From Thermodesulfobacterium geofontis OPF15 (GTDB lineage Bacteria; Desulfobacterota; Thermodesulfobacteria; Thermodesulfobacteriales; Thermodesulfobacteriaceae), in contig NC_015682.1 of assembly GCF_000215975.1 (NCBI RefSeq), positions 1,178,001 to 1,242,000 of the forward strand: DNA of 64,000 nucleotides, given 5' to 3'. Under the pieces are notes generated by a model. The model saw only the letters and a program-made list of their open reading frames with translations. It was not told the DNA's origin and did no database searches. The translations under genes were made by a program, and so were the position numbers. Positions 57,721 to 64,000 of the stretch are shown piece by piece. Position 1 is the first letter of the stretch. Each line of letters opens with the position of its first letter.

Positions 57721-58572
57721 TTATTTTACTACTAATACTGGTAAAGCTCCGATTGAAAGAACCCTTTCAGTTACACCACCCATGAGTAATCTTTTAATTC
57801 CTGTTCTTCCATAAGTTCCCATTATTAAAAGTTCTGCTTCTATTTCTTTAGCTACCTCTATTATTTTTTCATCTGCTAATCCTTGTCTTAAAAATCCTTC
57901 AGCTTTTACTTCTTCTTCATTAGCTTTTTTAACAAGAGTTTCAATATATGTCTTTCTTTTTTCTAAAGCCTTTTCTCCTATTTCAGGAGCAACTGCGTAT
58001 ATTTCCATGGGTATGTCTACTACAGAGATAATAAATAACTTACTTTGATGTTCTTTAGCCAAAGCTAAAGCTTTAGAAAATGCCTTTTCAGCAAAAGGTG
58101 AACCATCAACAGCTACCAAAATCTTTTTAAAACCTACGTTTTTAGGATAAGGTATAACTAACACATCTACAGGGCTATAACCTATTACTCTTGCTGTAGT
58201 ATTTCCTAAGAAAAAAGTTTTTAGTTTACTACCACTGCGCCCCATTATTATTAAATCGCAATTAAAGGCATAAGCTGCATCTACAATTTTTTCAAAAGGT
58301 TCATCTCCTTCTTCTAATACACATTTTGCAGTTATATTTTTTTCGTTTAAAACCTCTTGCACCTTTTTCATTAGTTTTTCATAAGGAGCATAGATTTTAT
58401 CATATACATCATCTATAATGGTTAATCCTAAATCACCTAAATAAACCGGGGCAACGGTTACTACAACTGCCCAAGTACCTTTTTCTTGTACTAACTTAAG
58501 TGCCTCAAGAAAAACATGCCAGGATTGTTCTGAAGTATCTAAAGCTATTAAAATTTTCTTATAAAGTTTCAT
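57721..58572 (-). CDS. Universal stress protein with two UspA domains
   Basis: 283 residues: two tandem UspA domains (1-143 and 144-283). Each ends with the ATP-binding pattern G-x2-G-x9-G-S/T: MGRSGSKLKTFFLGNTTARV and MGTYGRTGIKRLLMGGVTER. Cytoplasmic. It lies downstream of the TauE permease gene beyond a large hairpin. Tandem USPs near sulfate/sulfite permeases are common in sulfate reducers. Confidence 0.92.
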   Translation of the reverse strand: MKLYKKILIALDTSEQSWHVFLEALKLVQEKGTWAVVVTVAPVYLGDLGLTIIDDVYDKIYAPYEKLMKKVQEVLNEKNITAKCVLEEGDEPFEKIVDAAYAFNCDLIIMGRSGSKLKTFFLGNTTARVIGYSPVDVLVIPYPKNVGFKKILVAVDGSPFAEKAFSKALALAKEHQSKLFIISVVDIPMEIYAVAPEIGEKALEKRKTYIETLVKKANEEEVKAEGFLRQGLADEKIIEVAKEIEAELLIMGTYGRTGIKRLLMGGVTERVLSIGALPVLVVK

Positions 58573-58629
58573 TTAGTTCCTCCTTGAATTAAATTAGTTG
58601 TAATATAAATAGAAAAAAAGAAGTTTCAA

Positions 58630-58694
58630 TAGGCAAGGGAGGAAAAAATAGAGAGTGAGGAGGGAGGGAGAGAGATGATTTCCTCCCTTGCCTA
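58630..58694 (-). terminator. 16-bp perfect hairpin, likely terminator of the TauE gene
   Basis: TAGGCAAGGGAGGAAA (58630-58645) is the exact complement of TTTCCTCCCTTGCCTA (58679-58694). The 33-base loop is almost pure purine on the plus strand (GAGGAGGGAGGGAGAGAGA). On the minus strand the hairpin follows the TauE stop and is followed, after a short gap, by a T-rich run. The long loop is unusual for a simple terminator. Confidence 0.65.
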
Positions 58695-58705
58695 CCTATT
58701 TTCCT

Positions 58706-59830
58706 TTATCCCTTTAACCTTTCTTCTTTCAAAGCTAAAGCTTCGGCAGCTCTTAAGCGTTTTTCTTCATAAATTCCTGTAATTAAAGCCTTAAAGATAA
58801 TGAAAGCGCCGGTAAATAAGCCTAATAGATTAATAGCAAAACTTATATTTTTAAAAATTGTTACCATTTGAGGAGAAAGTGTTGGAATCCATCCTAACTG
58901 AGAAAGATAAACTGGCATAGCCACAGCACGGCTTACTAAAATAATTAACATAATCACACCCATTACCAATTTTATCATGTAACCTTTAACATAAGTAGTA
59001 CCTATAGCTCCTAATTGGACTCCAAATAAAGATCCAAGAAGTATTAACATAGCTAATCTTATATCCACAAATCCATGCCAGGCATATTTAAAAGTTCCTA
59101 TAGCACCCATACAAAAAGCAATAACTAATTCAGTGCCTGAAGCAATAAGACTGGGGACACCTAAAAGATAAATCATAGAAGGAACTCCTATAAAACCACC
59201 TACAGCAATAGTTGCAGCAAGAAAACCTGTAGCAAAACCAAGAGGAATAGTAATTAAGAATGAAATTCTCTCACCAATACTTTTAAAATAAATCATTGTG
59301 CCTGGAATATGAATTTTGCGTAAAATTAAGGCAATTTTAGTGGGTTTTTCTTCATCATCTGCATTTATATTGCCCTGGTTTAACTTTTCCAAAGCCATAG
59401 ATTTAAAAGCATCTTTTAATACATAAGATCCAACTGTAGCAAGGACAATAATAAAGGCTGTACTTACATATAAACTGGAACCAGCATCACCTAAGGTTTG
59501 TTTAATATACTGCTGAACCGTAGCTCCTACTAAAACCCCTGCCTCTGCTGAAAGACCCATAATAATACCTAACTTTACATCTACATGTCCAAATTTAGCC
59601 CTTTTTATAGCACCAACCAAAGCTTTAGGAAATTTGTGACACATATTAGAAGCTACCGCTACAATTCCGGGAACACCCATACTCATCATTGATGGAGTAA
59701 GCACAAAAGCTCCACCACTTCCTATAAAACCACTTACTAAGCCACCTACAAAACCTACAAATACAAGGTAAATAATGTGCCATAATTGAAGATCAATAAA
59801 TTGGCTTGCTTGATTTAATACTTCGTGCAT
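58706..59830 (-). CDS. TauE/SafE family sulfite/organosulfonate permease
   Basis: 374 residues with about eight membrane segments and the family motif FVGGLVSGFIGSGGAFVLTP at the N-terminus, repeated as ATGFLAATIAVGGFIGVPSM in the second half. A hydrophilic stretch (about 135-175, EKLNQGNINADDEEKPTK) separates the halves. Likely moves sulfite, sulfate or similar anions. It follows the small membrane protein by 2 bases. Confidence 0.88.
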   Translation of the reverse strand: MHEVLNQASQFIDLQLWHIIYLVFVGFVGGLVSGFIGSGGAFVLTPSMMSMGVPGIVAVASNMCHKFPKALVGAIKRAKFGHVDVKLGIIMGLSAEAGVLVGATVQQYIKQTLGDAGSSLYVSTAFIIVLATVGSYVLKDAFKSMALEKLNQGNINADDEEKPTKIALILRKIHIPGTMIYFKSIGERISFLITIPLGFATGFLAATIAVGGFIGVPSMIYLLGVPSLIASGTELVIAFCMGAIGTFKYAWHGFVDIRLAMLILLGSLFGVQLGAIGTTYVKGYMIKLVMGVIMLIILVSRAVAMPVYLSQLGWIPTLSPQMVTIFKNISFAINLLGLFTGAFIIFKALITGIYEEKRLRAAEALALKEERLKG

Positions 59831-59832
59831 GG

Positions 59833-60078
59833 CTATTTCACCTCCCTTCTTTTTTTAGGTTCAATGCCTAAGACTTTCCAGAAATAATCCGTAAATGTGC
59901 CATGAACAAAAGAAAAAATAAAAGCTGTAAGGATAATTAAAAAAGCATAAACACCACCCTTAGTAAAATAAGGAGTATACAAATTTTGTTTAGTTAAAAG
60001 TAAATAATAAAGGATAGCAGATAAAAAACCATAAACTAAGGCTTTAAAAACCGGCTTTTTTTTAACTACTTCTACCAC
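59833..60078 (-). CDS. Small two-helix membrane protein beside TauE permease
   Basis: 81 residues with two membrane helices (about 12-28 and 41-62) and basic ends. I do not recognise a named family. Its stop lies 2 bases before the TauE start, suggesting a partner subunit. RBS AGGAGGGTG precedes it. Confidence 0.65.
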   Translation of the reverse strand: MVEVVKKKPVFKALVYGFLSAILYYLLLTKQNLYTPYFTKGGVYAFLIILTAFIFSFVHGTFTDYFWKVLGIEPKKRREVK

Positions 60079-60100
60079 GGCACCCTCCTTTAGTAGGTTT

Positions 60101-60733
60101 TTATATTGCCATTCTTTCTCTAATCAAAATAAAAGGAATTCCCATCTTTTGCCAAAGTGTTTTAACTAAACGTTCCTCGTTGAGCTTTGTAGATTTAAAA
60201 GAGGGTTTTACAACCAGAAATTCTACCAATTCTACTTCAGAATGGTATTTAATATATTCAGTGATAGCTTTCCCCCACAACTCTTTTTCCTTTACTTGAG
60301 TAATCCTTAAAAGCAAACCCTCTTTTTGAAAAAGTTCTAAATAAGTTGATAATCCTTCAATTGGTTTTTCTGCTAATAAAAATACCTCTATTGGCAGATT
60401 TAAAGTTTTACTTAGATTTTTTATATAATCAAAAAGTTCCTGCCTTAAAGGATATCCCTCTTCTAAAACAAAAAGAATACGAGATTTTGACCTTAAAAAC
60501 CAGCGTGCTGTTTCAAAATCACCTTCTTCAGCAAAAGTAATTGCAGTAAAAATATCTTCCCAGTTCCAGCTGGTTTTATGTTTTTTCTTTTTGCCAGAAA
60601 TAGCCTGAGCTTCTTCTGCCTCCTTAGCCTCTTTCTTACCTAAAATGGCTCGGGCTGTTTCTGCCTCATTAGCCTCTGCAAATGTTATGGCAGTAAAAAG
60701 ATCATCCCAGGTCTTTTTAAATTTACTTGACAT
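60101..60733 (-). CDS. Protein with duplicated FTAITFAE motif, unknown function
   Basis: About 210 residues from the ATG at 60733, which follows GGGGGGA at 8 bases; an ATG 27 bases upstream (60760) is less likely. N-terminal half has two copies of a short helical unit: WDDLFTAITFAEANEAETAR and WEDIFTAITFAEEGDFETAR, joined by an Ala/Glu/Lys-rich linker. The C-terminal 120 residues look like a USP-like or Rossmann-type alpha/beta domain (RILFVLEEGYPLRQELFDYI ... MGIPFILIRERM). Function unknown. Position upstream of the TauE genes suggests the same regulon. Confidence 0.65.
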   Translation of the reverse strand: MSSKFKKTWDDLFTAITFAEANEAETARAILGKKEAKEAEEAQAISGKKKKHKTSWNWEDIFTAITFAEEGDFETARWFLRSKSRILFVLEEGYPLRQELFDYIKNLSKTLNLPIEVFLLAEKPIEGLSTYLELFQKEGLLLRITQVKEKELWGKAITEYIKYHSEVELVEFLVVKPSFKSTKLNEERLVKTLWQKMGIPFILIRERMAI

Positions 60734-60753
60734 TTTTAAATCCCCCCTTTTAA
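60590..60753. repeat. 164-bp direct repeat, copy 1
   Basis: Identical to 60919-61082, offset 329 bases. Covers the first 47 codons of the FTAITFAE gene plus its ribosome site. No mismatch seen by eye. Confidence 0.95.
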
Positions 60754-60816
60754 CTTTCAAAACTTTTAAAAATTATTCTTATAAAAATTATTCTCAAAAA
60801 ACGTCTAATTAACCAA

Positions 60817-61062
60817 TTATTTCATCTTATGAAGAAAAGTTAAGAAAACTGTTTTAACAAAAATAATCAAATTAATAATTGGAACAAGAAGCGGACTAAG
60901 ACAATGTAAAAAAGCTGGTTTGCCAGAAATAGCCTGAGCTTCTTCTGCCTCCTTAGCCTCTTTCTTACCTAAAATGGCTCGGGCTGTTTCTGCCTCATTA
61001 GCCTCTGCAAATGTTATGGCAGTAAAAAGATCATCCCAGGTCTTTTTAAATTTACTTGACAT
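60817..61062 (-). CDS. Truncated second copy of the FTAITFAE gene
   Basis: 81 residues. The first 47 are identical to the downstream protein (one FTAITFAE unit). After SGK the frame runs into unrelated sequence and gains a hydrophobic tail (LLVPIINLIIFVKTVFLTFL) that could be a membrane helix. It arose by a recent tandem duplication of the 5' end. Has its own copy of the GGGGGGA ribosome site. Whether it is expressed as a protein is unknown. Confidence 0.55.
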   Translation of the reverse strand: MSSKFKKTWDDLFTAITFAEANEAETARAILGKKEAKEAEEAQAISGKPAFLHCLSPLLVPIINLIIFVKTVFLTFLHKMK

Positions 61063-61082
61063 TTTTAAATCCCCCCTTTTAA
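60919..61082. repeat. 164-bp direct repeat, copy 2
   Basis: Perfect copy of 60590-60753. Confidence 0.95.
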
Positions 61083-61260
61083 TTTTTTTATAAAAAATAT
61101 TTCAAAATATGTGCCAAATTTAATCAATTATCTAAATCTATGAAATTACGTTAAAAATTTTATTTTAACAAAAATCTATTTTTGTTGAATTTTGCAATAC
61201 ATAAAACAGAGTTTTTTTAAAGATTTTGAAAATTTTTGAATTTAAGAAGACAAATTAATA

Positions 61261-61289
61261 TTGAAAATTTCAACGGTAAATGTTATCAT
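61261..61289 (+). promoter_or_regulatory. Predicted promoter of the histidine kinase gene
   Basis: TTGAAA (61261-61266), 17-base spacer, TATCAT (61284-61289); the ATG at 61296 lies 6 bases after the -10 box, so the transcript would begin at the start codon. No ribosome site is visible. Confidence 0.5.
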
Positions 61290-61295
61290 TAAACT

Positions 61296-62702
61296 ATGAA
61301 AGCCTTACTACCTAAGAGTCTTAAACAGAAAGTTTTTCTTACTATTATTGTTGGTATTTTTTTTATAGGTTTTTTAGTGTTAGGGATTTATGAAACTTTT
61401 AAATCTATCAATTTTCTTTTAGTAAATAGTGAAAGAATTTCAGAATTTGTAGATAATATTCTTGAAGCCAGAAGATTTGAAAAAAACTTTTTACTTTATA
61501 AAAATATAGAAGATTTAGAAATGCTTTTACATCATGTGTTAAATTGTGAACAAGAACTAAAAACTTATGAATATGAAATTGGAAAGTTTCTGGGAGAGAG
61601 TTCTTGTCAAGAACTTAAGACAGTTTTAGAGAAGTATAAAAATATGGTTCTTTTATTAAAAACTAACAAGTGCTCAACAGAAAAATGCTTCGAAGATATC
61701 AGAGAAAGAGGAAGGATTTTAACTCAATATGCAGAAAGATTAAACAAATTAAAAAACCTAAAAGTAAAAGAAAGCTTAGATAATCTTAGAAAAATACTTT
61801 TAATAGCAGCTATTTTCTTATTGGTTTTAGGTATCTTTTATAGCTATTATTTATATATAAGCATTTCCCAACCATTAAAAAAATTAGATAACTATATACT
61901 TGAGATTAGCAAAGGAAAATTTTATACTGTTCCTCCAGTTTCTCAGGATAGAGAAATAATTTTGTTAGTAGAAGCAATAAATACTATGCTTGCAGAAATT
62001 GATAAAAGAACAAACTATCTTATTCAAACAGAAAAGTTGGCAACCTTGGGAACTTTCCTTTTTGGTTTAACCCACGAGCTAAATAATCCTCTTAATAATA
62101 TTTATACTACTTGTCAAGTACTAAAAGAGGAATTAAAAGGAGGGAATTTTTCTCAAGAATTTATGGAAGATTTGCTTACTGAAATGGAAAAAGAAATAGA
62201 ACGAATTAAAAGATTTGTAAAGGGAATTTTAGATTATTCTAAGCCTGGAGAAAAGAGAGAGATAGAACTAAAAGAATTGGTGGAAGAAACAAAATTTTAT
62301 TTAAAAGGTGCTATACCTCACCGAATAGAAGTTAAACTTGAAATACCAGAAAATTTAAAAATTTGGGTTGATCCTCAACAGATGAAACAAGTTTTTATTA
62401 ACCTTTTTAAAAATTCAATTGATGCTATAGAAAATGAGGGTCAAATAAAAATTTCAGCTGAAGAAAAGGAAAATCAAATAGTTATATATTTTTCAGACAC
62501 TGGTAAAGGGATTCCAGCTGATATACTACCTAAAATTTTTGAACCATTCTTTACTACTAAAAGCGGTGACAGAGGTTATGGGATAGGAATGTTTATTGTT
62601 TATCATCTTATTAAAAATCATGGAGGCACTATAGAGGTAGAAAGTGAAGTAAATAAAGGTACTACCTTCATTATAAAGCTCCCCAAAAAGGAAATGGTTT
62701 AA
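61296..62702 (+). CDS. Membrane sensor histidine kinase
   Basis: 468 residues: membrane helix 1 (about 14-35), an extracytoplasmic helical sensor of about 125 residues with two Cys (STEKCFEDI), membrane helix 2 (about 167-187), HAMP (about 188-240), HisKA with phosphoacceptor in FLFGLTHELNNPLNNI (His near 267), and HATPase with N box FKNSIDAI, G1 FSDTGKGIP, F box EPFFTTK and G2 GYGIGMF. Pairs with the NtrC-type regulator starting 3 bases after its stop. Confidence 0.95.
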   Translation: MKALLPKSLKQKVFLTIIVGIFFIGFLVLGIYETFKSINFLLVNSERISEFVDNILEARRFEKNFLLYKNIEDLEMLLHHVLNCEQELKTYEYEIGKFLGESSCQELKTVLEKYKNMVLLLKTNKCSTEKCFEDIRERGRILTQYAERLNKLKNLKVKESLDNLRKILLIAAIFLLVLGIFYSYYLYISISQPLKKLDNYILEISKGKFYTVPPVSQDREIILLVEAINTMLAEIDKRTNYLIQTEKLATLGTFLFGLTHELNNPLNNIYTTCQVLKEELKGGNFSQEFMEDLLTEMEKEIERIKRFVKGILDYSKPGEKREIELKELVEETKFYLKGAIPHRIEVKLEIPENLKIWVDPQQMKQVFINLFKNSIDAIENEGQIKISAEEKENQIVIYFSDTGKGIPADILPKIFEPFFTTKSGDRGYGIGMFIVYHLIKNHGGTIEVESEVNKGTTFIIKLPKKEMV

Positions 62703-62705
62703 GCT

Positions 62706-64000
62706 ATGGAACAACAATTTAAAATTTTAGTAGTAGATGACGAGAAACTTACTTTAAAAAATTTAAAATATATCTTAACTAAAGAAGGATATGAAGTAAA
62801 AGCAGTTGATAACGGAATGAGTGCTTTAAATCTTCTAAAAAATGAAGAATTTGATTTAGTGATTACTGATCTTAAAATGGATATGGTTTCAGGTTTGGAT
62901 ATTTTAGAAAAATGTAAAGAATGGTATCCAGATACAGAGGTAATTATGATTACTGCTTATGGATCAATTGATTCTGCAATCCAAGCTATGAAATTGGGAG
63001 CCTATCATTATATAACTAAGCCTTTTAGACTGGATGAACTTAAAATATTAGTTAAAGAGGCTTTGGAAAAAGTAAGAATTAAAAAGGAAAATAAAAGATT
63101 GAAAGAAGAATTTGAAAGATTAAAAGGTACTGTAGTTCATATAATTACTCAAAATCCAGAAATGAAAAAAATTTTGGAGTTAGCTGAAAAGGTAGCTCCC
63201 ACTGATTGCCCAGTTTTAATACTTGGAGAAACAGGTACAGGAAAGGAACTTTTAGCTCGTTATATTCATCAACATAGTAGACGAAAAGATAAAGTTTTTT
63301 TAGCTATAAACTGTGGAGCCTTTACAGAGGAACTTTTAGCTAATGAACTTTTTGGACATGAAAAGGGAGCCTATACTGGGGCGGTTTCTACTAAAAAAGG
63401 TCTTTTAGAGGTAGCTTCTGGGGGAACTTTATTTTTAGATGAAATTACTGAAATGAGTCCTACTATGCAAGTAAAATTTCTAAGAGTACTTCAAGAAAAA
63501 GAGTTTATAAGATTAGGAGGTACAGAACCTATAAAGGTTGATGTAAGAATAATTGCTGCTACAAATAGAGATATTAAAAAGGAGATTGAAAAGGGCAGGT
63601 TTAGAGAGGATTTGTATTATAGGTTAAATGTGATTTCTTTTAACCTTCCACCTTTATGCCAAAGAAAAGAAGATATTCCACTTTTGTGTTATTACTTTCT
63701 AAACAAATATGCTAAAGAAATGAACAAAGAGGTAAAGGAGATTTCAGAAGAGGCTATGGAATTACTTTTAAGTTATGATTATCCAGGTAATGTAAGGGAG
63801 CTCGAAAATATTATTGCTCGAGCTGTAGCTTTAACTAACTCTTCAAAAATAGAACTTTCTCATCTACCAGAAGATCTTAAAAAATTTAAAATATTTACAT
63901 TTCGCAAAAAAAATTTTCCATTACCAACTTTAGAAGAACAAGAAAAGGAATATATTAAAATGGTTCTTAAGGAAGTAGGAGGGAATAAGACTTTAGCTGC
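62706..64000 (+). CDS. NtrC-family sigma-54 response regulator, 3' end cut by window
   Basis: 432 codons are visible. Receiver domain (1-120) with acid pocket ILVVDDEK, phosphoacceptor Asp in VITDLKMD and Lys in ITKPF. AAA+ domain from about 145: Walker A LGETGTGKELLA, sigma-54 contact motif GAYTGA (HEKGAYTGAVS), Walker B GTLFLDEITEM, arginine finger in FREDLYYRLNV. The DNA-binding Fis domain begins near the edge (EVGGNKTLAA). Activates sigma-54 promoters in response to the upstream kinase. Targets unknown. Confidence 0.95.
   Translation, partial: MEQQFKILVVDDEKLTLKNLKYILTKEGYEVKAVDNGMSALNLLKNEEFDLVITDLKMDMVSGLDILEKCKEWYPDTEVIMITAYGSIDSAIQAMKLGAYHYITKPFRLDELKILVKEALEKVRIKKENKRLKEEFERLKGTVVHIITQNPEMKKILELAEKVAPTDCPVLILGETGTGKELLARYIHQHSRRKDKVFLAINCGAFTEELLANELFGHEKGAYTGAVSTKKGLLEVASGGTLFLDEITEMSPTMQVKFLRVLQEKEFIRLGGTEPIKVDVRIIAATNRDIKKEIEKGRFREDLYYRLNVISFNLPPLCQRKEDIPLLCYYFLNKYAKEMNKEVKEISEEAMELLLSYDYPGNVRELENIIARAVALTNSSKIELSHLPEDLKKFKIFTFRKKNFPLPTLEEQEKEYIKMVLKEVGGNKTLA

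Overview
The window reads as chromosome of a thermophilic, sulfate-reducing bacterium of the Thermodesulfobacteriota (Thermodesulfobacterium-like). The evidence is a complete dsrMKJOP membrane complex with a siroheme-amidase-type gene and ferredoxin, a bis(aminopropyl)spermidine synthase typical of hyperthermophiles, very low GC content, and bacterial housekeeping genes. The genus is an inference from gene content and base composition.

Layout. 1-3.1 kb: 3' part of feoB and an outer-membrane barrel protein. 3.1-9.8 kb: a candidate structured RNA, then a mostly minus-strand housekeeping run (HIT protein, metG, PSP1 protein, moaA, DUF4416, Trm112-like, efp, bpsA) and an initiator tRNA. 10-13.3 kb: cyclic-di-GMP signalling genes, one of which (GAF-GAF-HD-GYP) is broken twice. 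13.3-15.6 kb: nrdR-pyrF-DUF763. 15.7-23.1 kb: RsbRD-like gene, dsrMKJOP, CbiA/DsrN-like gene, ferredoxin. 23.1-25.1 kb: coaD and a WPF-repeat protein. 25.3-30.2 kb: pilNOPQ and trmFO. 30.2-34.9 kb: yajC, tgt, aminotransferase, M20 peptidase, GNAT.

34.9-49.9 kb is the accessory region. It holds a type I-B (Cst1/Tneap-like) cas operon, cas6-cas8-small subunit?-cas7-cas5-cas3-cas4-cas1-cas2, and a CRISPR array of 55 repeats and 54 spacers. cas7 carries an in-frame TGA. Behind the array lies a graveyard: a 5'-truncated toxin-like ORF with a partner gene, an eroded IS256-type element with recognisable inverted repeats, one orphan copy of a different CRISPR-type repeat, a fragment of a LigD 3'-phosphoesterase domain, and an apparently intact HEPN-MNT toxin-antitoxin pair.

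50-64 kb: ChrA-type transporter, GT39 glycosyltransferase, Gfo/Idh oxidoreductase and DegT aminotransferase pair, a selenium-associated group (YedE, TusA-like, DUF3343, ribokinase-fold kinase), a two-domain universal stress protein, a TauE/SafE permease with a small membrane partner, a tandemly duplicated short-repeat protein, and a histidine kinase/NtrC pair that runs off the end.

A theme across the window is promoters whose -10 box lies only about 6-10 bases before the start codon (cas6, pilN, the dsr operon, the histidine kinase), suggesting leaderless or nearly leaderless mRNAs. All functional calls come from reading motifs by eye; no database search was run.
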